This document shows, in pieces, positions 1 through 6,066 of a DNA stretch of 7,273 nt (within the stretch, counting starts at the first letter, position 1; the number at the start of each line of letters is the position of its first letter). Source of the DNA: Candidatus Aminicenantota bacterium (GTDB lineage: Bacteria; Acidobacteriota; Aminicenantia; Aminicenantales; JAFGAV01); the NCBI GenBank assembly GCA_016867615.1, contig VGJG01000077.1, positions 1 to 7,273 on the forward strand, given 5' to 3'. Made by a program: the position numbers and the translations under genes. A model generated the notes under the pieces. That model did no database searches. It worked only from the letters and a program-made list of their open reading frames with translations, and had not been told where the DNA came from.

Positions 1-397
1 AACCGACATGCGCGGCCTTCTCCGACTCGGAGATTTTGACCACCCGCCGTCCGGTCCGGGTGATGACTTCGGTCAGCGTCAACCGCAGCCGCTCCGAGGG
101 GGGGAAGGCCACCTTGACCCTGAGATGCGAAGCGTATTCGATCAGGGTGACGAAATCGAGGCTCAGCCTCTTCACCGGAAAATGGGGGAAGCCCTCTTCG
201 GTCAGGCTGCGGGTGAGCTCGACCTCCCGCTCCCCCCGGATGTCGTAGAAGACGAAGGCGTCTTCCGGCTCGGGCCGGCCCAGGGGGCGTCCATCCGCAT
301 CTCCCAGGACGATCGGCTGCAGGGCCTCGTCCTCCTCTCCCCTGCGGTAGGCTTCCCGCACGGCGCTTCCCAGGGAATCGGGATGGGGACGGGGCAT
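1..397 (-). CDS. Cofactor-independent phosphoglycerate mutase (GpmI) homologue, N-terminally short, cut by window edge
   Basis: The family interconverts 3- and 2-phosphoglycerate in glycolysis in the cytoplasm. The 132 visible codons match the middle of GpmI, roughly family residues 210-345 of about 510. Seen in order: an AYRRGEEDEALQP segment (family AYARxExDEFVxP, residues 16-28), FYDIRGERE at 50-58 (family FNFRxDRAR, with R54 and R57 at the substrate-binding arginine positions), DFVTLIEY at 81-88, VAFPP at 96-100 and ISESEKAAHV at 122-131 (family SETEKYAHV, with the conserved lysine at K127). The frame is open to the left edge. The ATG at 397 is the first possible ATG after an in-frame TAG at 419-421 that ends the M23 gene, leaving 21 nt between. 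A weak purine stretch (GGACCGGAA) precedes it. The family's N-terminal half, with the metal-binding Asp and nucleophilic Ser, has no room here because the M23 gene occupies that DNA. It may be a decayed gene, a split enzyme or a repurposed domain. Homology is confident; activity is doubtful. Confidence 0.8.
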   Translation of the reverse strand, partial: MPRPHPDSLGSAVREAYRRGEEDEALQPIVLGDADGRPLGRPEPEDAFVFYDIRGEREVELTRSLTEEGFPHFPVKRLSLDFVTLIEYASHLRVKVAFPPSERLRLTLTEVITRTGRRVVKISESEKAAHVG

Positions 398-418
398 GTT
401 TCCGGTCCGGCGCGTCGG

Positions 419-1306
419 CTACTCCAGTCCAAGGCCCAGAAGGGATAAGGGATCCACCCGGGCTCCCCCCAACCGGACGCTCCAGTGCAGGTGCGGGCCC
501 GTGGAGCGTCCCGTGCTGCCTACGGCGGCGACGACCTCCCCGCGCCGCACGGACTGTCCCGGACGGACATCGAGCCGGGAGCAATGACAGTAGACGGAGA
601 AAACGCCCAGGCCGTGGTCGAGAATAACCGTCAGGCCCGAATAATAGAGGTCCATGGCCAGCGCGACCTTCCCGGAGTTCGAGGCTCTGATCGGCGCGCC
701 GTCCGCGGCCGAGATATCAATCCCGGTATGTCGGGAACGCGGGACGCTGTTGTACAGCCGGTGCTCGCCGAAATTCAAGGTCGGTTTGTCCGGCAACGGG
801 GCCATGAAATCCCCCGAGCCCAGCCAGGAGGGGAGGACGCTCCGGTAGACCTCGGTCAAAATCTTTCTCTCCCGCGCCACCCGCTCCTCGACCTCGGGAG
901 GAGCCGTGACCAGCCTCTCGTCGATCCTGATGTTCCGGCGGGTGAAGGACCGCTCGTGGAGTCTCAAGTATTTCTGCACGATCTCCTTCTGTCCCGCCTC
1001 ATTAAAGAAAAGGGCTTCCACCCTGTAGGATCCGGGAGCGGTTAGAAAATCCACCCCCACCAGGGCGAAGCGTTGCCCGGAGGGACCTCCGGGCAGAAAG
1101 CCATGTTCCTTGTTCAGAATGACGAGCCGGGCCTCCCCCGTCTCTCCCGAGGGGTGAAAAACGGCCAGGAGCACCTCTCCCGGCTGGAGGGACCGGGCGG
1201 TGATGGTCACGGCCGCCCCGCTCCGGGATTCGATCCGCAGAAGCCCGAAAGCCGGAAAACGGCAACAGGCCAGAAAAAGGACGATGACCAGGACGCGTTT
1301 TCTCAT
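419..1306 (-). CDS. Exported M23 family (LytM/EnvC-type) metallopeptidase
   Basis: Predicted zinc endopeptidase of 295 aa that would cut peptidoglycan cross-bridges outside the inner membrane. Residues 1-21 form a basic n-region and hydrophobic core (RKRVLVIVLFLACC), with a possible signal peptidase I site after AFG at 19-21. A Cys pair at 14-15 hints at a lipoprotein, but the lipobox (FLAC) is imperfect. Residues about 22-120 look like an all-beta, Ig-like domain, followed by a charged helical linker (about 125-160). The C-terminal M23 domain is intact: HTGID (H193, D197), YCH (H241) and GPHLHW (H272, H274) give the full metal and catalytic set, so it should be active, unlike degenerate EnvC-type activators. 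The start ATG has only a weak, very close GGAG. It lies 32 nt downstream of the deacylase stop, suggesting co-transcription, and is followed by the GpmI piece in the same frame. E. coli also has gpmI (gpmM) next to the M23 gene envC, in the opposite order. Confidence 0.9.
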   Translation of the reverse strand: MRKRVLVIVLFLACCRFPAFGLLRIESRSGAAVTITARSLQPGEVLLAVFHPSGETGEARLVILNKEHGFLPGGPSGQRFALVGVDFLTAPGSYRVEALFFNEAGQKEIVQKYLRLHERSFTRRNIRIDERLVTAPPEVEERVARERKILTEVYRSVLPSWLGSGDFMAPLPDKPTLNFGEHRLYNSVPRSRHTGIDISAADGAPIRASNSGKVALAMDLYYSGLTVILDHGLGVFSVYCHCSRLDVRPGQSVRRGEVVAAVGSTGRSTGPHLHWSVRLGGARVDPLSLLGLGLE

Positions 1307-1338
1307 GCTCCGATGCCGTGCGCCCGGGGGCGGCGAAA

Positions 1339-3054
1339 TCAGACGGCGGCCTCCTTGTCCGACAGGGGCTTCAATATCCTTCCCGGCAGCCGCCCGGTGT
1401 GCTCTCCCCTGTCCACGACGACCCGGCCGTTGACCAACACGTATTCGATACCCTCCGGGAATCGGTGCGGGTCGGTCCAGGTGGCACGGTCCGCGACCTT
1501 GTCCGGGTCGAAGACGACCAGGTCGGCGAAGAACCCGGCCGCCACCTTTCCGCGCCTTTTCAGTACGAATTTCTCCGCGGCCGTGGAGGTCATCTTTTTT
1601 ATCATGGTTTCCGGGGGGAGGATCTTCTCCTCTCGGACATACCGGCCCAGTACCCGGGGAAAGGTGCCGTAATGCCTCGGATGGGGCTTTCCCTTTCCCA
1701 GGGGGCCCGAGGGCGCCAGCGCCGAGCCGTCCGTTCCCACGCCGACCAGGGGATGGGCCAGGATCTTCTTCGGGTTGTCCTCGTTCATCATGAAGATGAC
1801 GATCCCCACCCTTCCCTTCTCCTGGAGGAGGAGGTCCCTCATGAAATCATAGGGCTCCTTGCCCGCGGCCCTGGACGCTTCCAGGACGCTCCGTCCCTCG
1901 GCCGTCTTGTTCCCGGCCGAGACGACGTCGGAAATGACGACCTTGTCCCAGGAGCCCAGCCTCCTCTCGGCCGCCGCCAGATGCTCCCGGACCTCGACCT
2001 CCCTGTATCCCTCGCGGAGCCGCCCCAGGAAATCGCCCGTCGTCCCCTCGCGTATCCAGAGGGGGAAATAAAAGCTCAGGTCGGTCGCGCCGGCGATATA
2101 AGGATAGCGGTCGCAGAAGATCTTCACCCCCCGGCGGGACGCCTCCTCGACTCGGGCCAGGGCCCGGCCGAGTTTGGGCCAGTTGCGGGGATAGGCCGTC
2201 TTGAAATGCGAGATCTGGAGGCTGACACCCGACTCCGCGGCCACGGTGACGGACTCCTCCAGGGATTCGAGAAGGCGGTCGCCCTCGTCGCGCATGTGGG
2301 TGGCGTAAACGCCTCCCGCCTCGGCCACGACCCGGCACAGCGCGGTCAGCTCCTCGGTCCGGGCAAAGCTTCCGGGGGTGTATTCCAGGCCGCTGGAGAG
2401 GCCCGCCGCGCCGGCCCGGAGGCTTTCGCGGAGAAGACGCTTCATTTTCTCCAGCTCCGCTTCGGTGGGAGGCCGGTCGGCGAAGCCCATGGCCGCGCCA
2501 CGGATGCCGCCGTGACCGGTCAGGGTCACGTAATTGAGCGCCGTGCCGCTTCGGAGAAGCCGCTCCTGAAATCCCTCGAGGTCTCTCCAGGTGAGTTCCA
2601 GGCCGTATACTTCCTTCAGACCGGCGGCCGTCTCCTCGAAAACCGCGTCGGGCACCAGGCATCCCGAGGAGCCGCAGTTGCCGCTGATGATCGTCGTGAT
2701 CCCCTGCCGCACGGCGCTCTCCGCCCTGGGGTCGATGAGAAGCTCGATGTCGGTATGGGCATGCAGGTCGATGAAGCCCGGGCAGACGGCCAGGCCTTTG
2801 GCTTCGATGACCGACACCGCCCTTTCCTCTAAAAGGGTGCCGACCTTGACCATGACGCCGTCTCTGATCGCCACGTCGGACAGGAATCCCGGAGCGCCCG
2901 TGCCGTCATAGACCAGCCCTCCCTTGACGATCAGGTCGAAGTCCTTGCGGCCGGGGTCGGCCGCGATCCACGGTCCCCGACCTCCCAGCCCCGCGGCCGC
3001 CGCGGCGGCCAGGGCGCCGGTCATGAATTTCCGACGGGACATTCTTTCGCGCAT
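1339..3054 (-). CDS. N-acyl-D-amino-acid deacylase (D-aminoacylase), Tat-exported amidohydrolase
   Basis: Predicted 571-aa amidohydrolase-superfamily enzyme that hydrolyses N-acyl-D-amino acids to a free D-amino acid and a carboxylate. The N-terminus carries a twin-arginine signal (SRRKFM at 6-11, then an Ala-rich hydrophobic stretch to about 24), so it is probably exported folded. The small beta-domain starts at DFDLIVKGGLVYDGTG. Metal and catalytic positions of the family are present: HAH (H98, H100), NCG (C127, the characteristic metal-bridging Cys), THMRDE (H253), SHFK (H283) and GTDGSALAP (catalytic D442). PHPRHYGTFPRVLGRYVRE (458-476) is also typical, and DLVVFDP (511-517) belongs to the C-terminal beta-domain. 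I chose the ATG at 3054 because GAGGGAGAG lies about 5 nt upstream; a second ATG at 3042 would also keep the Tat motif but has a poorer ribosome site. Longer upstream frames lack family similarity. Exact substrate (D-Ala, D-Glu or other acyl-D-amino acid) cannot be read; dipeptidase-like or hydantoinase-like use is possible. Confidence 0.9.
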   Translation of the reverse strand: MRERMSRRKFMTGALAAAAAAGLGGRGPWIAADPGRKDFDLIVKGGLVYDGTGAPGFLSDVAIRDGVMVKVGTLLEERAVSVIEAKGLAVCPGFIDLHAHTDIELLIDPRAESAVRQGITTIISGNCGSSGCLVPDAVFEETAAGLKEVYGLELTWRDLEGFQERLLRSGTALNYVTLTGHGGIRGAAMGFADRPPTEAELEKMKRLLRESLRAGAAGLSSGLEYTPGSFARTEELTALCRVVAEAGGVYATHMRDEGDRLLESLEESVTVAAESGVSLQISHFKTAYPRNWPKLGRALARVEEASRRGVKIFCDRYPYIAGATDLSFYFPLWIREGTTGDFLGRLREGYREVEVREHLAAAERRLGSWDKVVISDVVSAGNKTAEGRSVLEASRAAGKEPYDFMRDLLLQEKGRVGIVIFMMNEDNPKKILAHPLVGVGTDGSALAPSGPLGKGKPHPRHYGTFPRVLGRYVREEKILPPETMIKKMTSTAAEKFVLKRRGKVAAGFFADLVVFDPDKVADRATWTDPHRFPEGIEYVLVNGRVVVDRGEHTGRLPGRILKPLSDKEAAV

Positions 3055-3184
3055 CTCGACTCTCCCTCGGGCTGATGATAAAGGAAAAACGAGGGCGCGT
3101 CCACTCTTCCGTCCTCGATGATGAAACGACCCCTCTCTCAAAACACCATCGGGATCCGGGAAAGGATGAAGCGGCCGGCCTCCC
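3055..3184 (-). other. Intergenic spacer between the PAP2 gene and the deacylase gene
   Basis: This 130-nt gap contains the putative deacylase promoter at its downstream end. Just after the PAP2 stop is a GGCCGGCC palindrome without a following T-run, so I see no convincing intrinsic terminator. No small ORF with a ribosome site and no RNA gene is recognised. Confidence 0.5.
3075..3103 (-). promoter_or_regulatory. Putative sigma-70-type promoter for the deacylase gene
   Basis: On the minus strand, TGGACG (3103-3098, 4 of 6 to TTGACA) is separated by exactly 17 nt from TATCAT (3080-3075, 5 of 6 to TATAAT). The spacer has a T-rich stretch. Transcription would begin near 3068, leaving a short leader containing GAGGGAGAG before the ATG at 3054. 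It sits in the 130-nt gap after the PAP2 gene, the only sizeable gap in the minus-strand cluster. Consensus match only. Confidence 0.45.
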
Positions 3185-4009
3185 TCAGAAGCGAACGGAG
3201 AGGCCGAAGGAGAGGGGCGTGACGGCGGCCGCAATTCGAACCCGGCTCTCACCCTCGCCGTTCAGATGGGCGATCTTCAGGGCGACCACGTGCCCCAGGG
3301 CGCCGCCGAGCAGAACATCGGAAGCCCAGTGCTTGTTGTCGTGCACTCGGGAGACGGCGACGAGCCCGGCCAGGAGGTAGAGGAAAGCGTCTGCAACCGC
3401 GCTGTCGACTTGAGCGGCGATCGAAGTGGCCACGGCGAAGGCGGAAGCCGCGTGGCCCGAAGGCAGGGACAGAAAGCCGGCTTGAAACGTGAACGGCTCG
3501 AAATGATTCGAGGGCAAGCCGAGCTCGGGCCGCGCCCTTCCCAGAAGGCATTTTATGCCCAGGACGACGGCGCCCGACACGGCCAGGCTCTCGATTCCCA
3601 GAACGGCCGTCTTTCTCAGCCCGCGGCTGGGTGCGATCTCCCCCGCCAGGTATGCTCCGCCCAAAAGGGCGAGGAGATAGGCCGCGTCCCCGCCCATTTC
3701 CACGACGCTCATGAACTCATTCGAACCTGGCGTGCGGCGATCTTGAACCCAGGATTGGATGTCCTCGTCATGGGCGTAGGCCAAGCCCGTGAGCCCGAGA
3801 AGTGCGGCGCAGCCCAGGATCTCGGCCGGCTTCCAGGAGAGAGGCGAAGCGAGGACGCCTCCGGCATCCCTGGCCAGGAACGTCCAAAACTCATTGTCCA
3901 GATGATACTTTCTCTCCCGGACTTCCGGTTCAGCGCTGACAGCCGGTACCAAGGCCGCAAGGATCAAGGAGGGGACGAGGATCACGGCCGCGCCTCGGAC
4001 TCCGATCAT
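3185..4009 (-). CDS. PAP2-family membrane phosphatase with signal peptide
   Basis: Predicted 274-aa type 2 phosphatidic-acid-phosphatase family protein. It has the complete three-part active site: KCLLGRARP (K153, R160, P161), LPSGH (182-186, with H186 as general acid) and SRVHDNKH (S220, R221, nucleophile H227). Residues 1-26 form a signal peptide ending VSA, and hydrophobic stretches at about 63-79, 109-124, 137-152, 187-200, 205-219 and 231-247 fit the six-helix PAP2 core, placing the active site on the periplasmic face. The family acts on lipid phosphates, undecaprenyl pyrophosphate or lipid A phosphates; this sequence does not decide which. The C-terminus (VRIAAAVTPLSFGLSVRF) is amphipathic and ends in Phe, somewhat like an outer-membrane strand. 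The ATG has a strong GGAGGG 3 nt upstream and overlaps the waaA stop in an ATGA arrangement, so translation is probably coupled. Its place behind waaA favours lipid A or carrier-lipid dephosphorylation, which is inference. Confidence 0.88.
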   Translation of the reverse strand: MIGVRGAAVILVPSLILAALVPAVSAEPEVRERKYHLDNEFWTFLARDAGGVLASPLSWKPAEILGCAALLGLTGLAYAHDEDIQSWVQDRRTPGSNEFMSVVEMGGDAAYLLALLGGAYLAGEIAPSRGLRKTAVLGIESLAVSGAVVLGIKCLLGRARPELGLPSNHFEPFTFQAGFLSLPSGHAASAFAVATSIAAQVDSAVADAFLYLLAGLVAVSRVHDNKHWASDVLLGGALGHVVALKIAHLNGEGESRVRIAAAVTPLSFGLSVRF

Positions 4010-5313
4010 GTTCCCTCCGAGCGGCTCGTTCCGGCGGCCAGCGATTCTATGGTCCTCAAAGTCCTCTCCGTAGCGCCCTGAAGGCCCTTCAGTGTCTGCA
4101 GGGACCTCTTTCCCCTGGCTTTCAAGTCCTCGGGGTCGGAAAGAAGGAACATCTCCCGCAGGTCCTCACGCCGCGCGACCAACCGGGCCGCTCCCGACTC
4201 GAGGAACGCCCGTGCCAGGAAGGCGAAGTTCTGCATATGCGGACCGAAAAAGATCGGTTTTCCGTATGCGGCCGGCTCGATCAGGTTGTGTCCGCCCCAG
4301 GGGACGAGGCTGCCCCCGATGAAGGCCGCGTCGCACAGGGCATAAAAGCCCGCCAACTCGCCGATGGTGTCCAGGATGAGGACCTCCCAGTCCCTTCCGG
4401 TCCGGACCCCGGTTCGCCTCTCGACGCGCAGGCCCGATTCCCGGCAGATTCTCTCCACTTCGGAAACCCTGTCTACGTGCCGCGGAGCGAGGATGAGTGC
4501 GGAAACGGCGCCCGACCGGCCGGCTTCGACAAAAGCCTCGATAAGAAGCTGTTCCTCGCCCTCGCGGGTGCTTCCGGCCACGAGGAGCTTTTTCCCAGGC
4601 GGCAGGGAGATCTCCCCGGCGAGGCGCGCGAGCCTGTCCGCTTCGACCTCCGGGGGCATGATGTCGCACTTGAGATTTCCCGCCACCCGCACCCTGTCCG
4701 CGCTCATGCCCGACTCGATCAACCTCTGCCTGTCCTGCTCGGTCTGAACCAGGTACAGGGAAACATTCTTGAAGAGGCGAACGGCGAGCGGCCGCAGCCG
4801 TTTGTACCTTCGAAACGACCTCTCGGAGATCCTGCCGTTGACGACCAGCACTCCCCTGGTCCGTTTCCCGGCCTGGCGGAGGAGGTTGGGCCAGAGCTCG
4901 GATTCCGCGAGGACGAGGAGCCCGGGCTCGAGCCGGCGGACAAACCGCTTCACGGTCCATCCGAAATCGAAGGGGGCGAAGAACAGCCGGTCGGCCATGG
5001 TCAGCTTTTGTCTCGCGACCTCCATGCCCGCCGCGGTCAGGACGGAGACATGGAGCGCCCAGTCCGGATGCCTGGATTTGATCTCCTGCAGCAATTTTTG
5101 GAGAGAGATGACCTCTCCCACCGAAACGGCATGCACCCAGAGCGAAAGACGCCCCGGGACGCGGTCCGGCAAGGGGAAACCCAGCCTGGGGAACAAGGAC
5201 AGGGGCTTTTTTTTCATCAGGCGCATCCTGACGAAATAGACGGGCAGCAGGACCATCAGGGCCAGGGCCAGAAAAAAGGAATACAGGATATGCACGGGAA
5301 ACCGACTATACAC
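4006..5313 (-). CDS. waaA: 3-deoxy-D-manno-octulosonic acid (Kdo) transferase
   Basis: Predicted 435-aa GT30 glycosyltransferase that moves Kdo from CMP-Kdo to the lipid A precursor at the cytoplasmic face of the inner membrane, an essential step in LPS synthesis. A single N-terminal membrane anchor (about 8-29, with basic residues after it) precedes the catalytic domains. Family signatures are HAVSVGE (61-67, containing the Glu proposed as catalytic base), ESELWPNL (137-144), GSTREGEE (247-254), APRH (276-279), DTIGEL (315-320), GGSLVPWGGHN (333-343) and GPHMQNF (357-363). I chose the GTG at 5313 because CGGAGG lies 4 nt upstream, the anchor begins right after it, and the length then matches the family (about 425). 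A longer in-frame reading from 5499 or the ATG at 5394 adds an Arg/Gly-rich tail unlike the family and would run into the divergent small gene's promoter or coding region. The stop overlaps the next gene by 4 nt. Whether it adds one, two or more Kdo units cannot be told. Confidence 0.93.
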   Translation of the reverse strand: MYSRFPVHILYSFFLALALMVLLPVYFVRMRLMKKKPLSLFPRLGFPLPDRVPGRLSLWVHAVSVGEVISLQKLLQEIKSRHPDWALHVSVLTAAGMEVARQKLTMADRLFFAPFDFGWTVKRFVRRLEPGLLVLAESELWPNLLRQAGKRTRGVLVVNGRISERSFRRYKRLRPLAVRLFKNVSLYLVQTEQDRQRLIESGMSADRVRVAGNLKCDIMPPEVEADRLARLAGEISLPPGKKLLVAGSTREGEEQLLIEAFVEAGRSGAVSALILAPRHVDRVSEVERICRESGLRVERRTGVRTGRDWEVLILDTIGELAGFYALCDAAFIGGSLVPWGGHNLIEPAAYGKPIFFGPHMQNFAFLARAFLESGAARLVARREDLREMFLLSDPEDLKARGKRSLQTLKGLQGATERTLRTIESLAAGTSRSEGT

Positions 5314-5394
5314 AAATCCTCCGGGTGGCGCAACGCCGCGGGTTGACGCGCCCCGGCCGCCCCCGCGACGCCGGGGACACGAGGACCCCAACAT

Positions 5395-5423
5395 TTGCTT
5401 TTCCCGGCCGTTTCTGATAATAT
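5395..5423 (+). promoter_or_regulatory. Putative extended -10 promoter for the small gene at 5446
   Basis: TTGCTT (5395-5400) and TAATAT (5418-5423) are 17 nt apart, and TGA directly precedes the -10 (5415-5417), giving an extended -10 element. The -35 is weak (3 of 6). An overlapping GATAAT (5416-5421) is an alternative -10. Transcription would start near 5430, just ahead of the AAAGGA ribosome site. It lies in an AT-rich island in the otherwise GC-rich 132-bp spacer (5314-5445) between divergent genes. I see no comparably good promoter for waaA on the other strand in this spacer. Confidence 0.45.
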
Positions 5424-5445
5424 TCCGCCTTCGAAAGGACCGGAC

Positions 5446-5631
5446 ATGGCAGAAAAGAAAGAAACGGAAACAACGGAAAAAGGCGAAAACACTTCCCAAA
5501 GAAAGAAGATCAACCGTTTATCCCCGGCAGAGATAGAGGCCAAGCTCGAGCAGCTTAAAGCGACCCCCGGAGGCATGCAAACACGCTATGCCCAGCATCT
5601 CCTCCAAAGGTCTTCCTCGCTGAAGAAATAA
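5446..5631 (+). CDS. Small charged protein of unknown function (61 aa)
   Basis: I do not recognise this protein. The ATG has AAAGGA 6 nt upstream. Residues 1-21 are almost entirely Lys, Glu, Thr, Ser, Gln and Gly (disordered, highly charged, encoded by an A-rich stretch). The second half, from KKINRLSPAEIEAKLEQL (20-37) through TPGGMQTRYAQHLLQR (40-55), looks like a short helix, a Gly-Gly turn and a second helix, ending basic (SSSLKK). No signal peptide, membrane segment, Cys or metal motif is visible, so a cytosolic role is likely, perhaps binding nucleic acid or a ribosomal partner. It has its own plausible promoter and lies 143 nt upstream of the rpsO start. Its ribosome site, good promoter and coherent helix-turn-helix-like layout argue for a real gene. 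Function is open. Confidence 0.7.
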   Translation: MAEKKETETTEKGENTSQRKKINRLSPAEIEAKLEQLKATPGGMQTRYAQHLLQRSSSLKK

Positions 5632-5654
5632 CGGTTTTCACGGCAGTCACCGTA

Positions 5655-5676
5655 CGGCCGCGACGCCGATCTTTTT
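5655..5676 (+). terminator. Weak possible intrinsic terminator after the small gene
   Basis: A 4-bp stem CGGC/GCCG (5655-5658 with 5665-5668, 6-nt loop) is followed by ATC and a run of five T (5672-5676). A second 4-bp stem ACGG/CCGT lies just upstream (5640-5643 with 5650-5653). The stems are short, so partial termination at best. Confidence 0.22.
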
Positions 5677-5717
5677 CTGAGGGGGGTATTCGCTTATCCG
5701 AAAGACGCGCGGTCAAA

Positions 5718-5746
5718 TTGACTTCCCCACGGGTATTTGCTAGCAT
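5718..5746 (+). promoter_or_regulatory. Sigma-70-type promoter with extended -10 for rpsO-pnp
   Basis: TTGACT (5718-5723, 5 of 6 to consensus) and TAGCAT (5741-5746, 4 of 6) are separated by exactly 17 nt. TGC directly before the -10 (5738-5740) makes an extended -10. The predicted start near 5753 gives a leader of about 22 nt holding the Shine-Dalgarno of rpsO. The -35 and -10 contain the TTG and ATG that would otherwise be read as upstream start codons of the S15 frame. Confidence 0.7.
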
Positions 5747-5758
5747 GGGATTGAAAAA

Positions 5759-5766
5759 AAAGGAGA
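5759..5766 (+). promoter_or_regulatory. Strong ribosome binding site deciding the rpsO start
   Basis: AAAGGAGA lies about 8 nt before the TTG at 5775, a near-perfect anti-Shine-Dalgarno match at the right spacing. In the longer reading of the frame it would be inside the coding sequence and have no purpose. Confidence 0.75.
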
Positions 5767-5774
5767 TAGATAAA

Positions 5775-6041
5775 TTGTTAACCAAGGAATCCAAAACCCG
5801 GATCATGGACGAAAACAGGGTCCGCCCCAAGGACACGGGCTCGGTTGAAGTCCAGGTGGCGCTGCTCAGCGAGAAGATCCGCATCCTGACCGACCATGTG
5901 ACCAAAGCCAAGAAGGATCACACGTCCAAAACCGGCCTGATGAAGTTCGTCGGCCAGAGAAAGCGCCTCCTGGCCTATTTGAAAAGGGAAGACCAGAGCC
6001 GCTACGAAAAGCTCATCAAGAAGCTCGGTTTGAGGAAGTAA
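5775..6041 (+). CDS. rpsO: 30S ribosomal protein S15 (TTG start)
   Basis: S15 binds the central domain of 16S rRNA early in 30S assembly and helps form an intersubunit bridge. The product is 88 aa, the normal family length (88-89). Conserved features are DTGSVEVQ (20-27), the KKDH segment with following SKTGL (46-55), and VGQRKRLLAYL (59-69) with RY..LI..LGLR at the end (76-87), which are the rRNA-contacting helices. I chose the TTG at 5775: its length and N-terminal alignment fit the family, a strong AGGAG precedes it, and in-frame starts at 5718 (TTG) and 5745 (ATG) lie inside the promoter's -35 and -10. In E. coli S15 represses its own translation through its leader; the leader here is too short to show an obvious similar fold. 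pnp follows after 25 nt, the classic rpsO-pnp order. Confidence 0.95.
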   Translation: MLTKESKTRIMDENRVRPKDTGSVEVQVALLSEKIRILTDHVTKAKKDHTSKTGLMKFVGQRKRLLAYLKREDQSRYEKLIKKLGLRK

Positions 6042-6066
6042 GCCCGGTCCGGCTGAAACCACCGTC

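Noticed and set aside
8..448. A 146-codon plus-strand frame at the left edge
   Set aside because: The opposite strand clearly encodes GpmI motifs; the plus-strand product is unlike any family I know.
1318..2832. A 504-codon plus-strand frame opposite the deacylase
   Set aside because: The minus strand carries all catalytic motifs of D-aminoacylase; the plus-strand product is Gly/Arg/Pro-rich with no recognisable domain.
3055..3252. Longer N-terminus for the deacylase, from 3252
   Set aside because: It would put 66 non-family residues before a Tat signal, which must be N-terminal, and would overlap the PAP2 gene.
3266..5346. Long plus-strand frames (3266-4081 and 4237-5346) opposite PAP2 and waaA
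   Set aside because: Both are GC-driven shadows of well-supported genes, with no ribosome sites or domain signatures.
5314..5499. Longer N-terminus for waaA, from 5499 or the ATG at 5394
   Set aside because: The extension is Arg/Gly-rich, overlaps the divergent small gene or its promoter, and lacks a ribosome site; the GTG at 5313 has GGAGG and the proper anchor.
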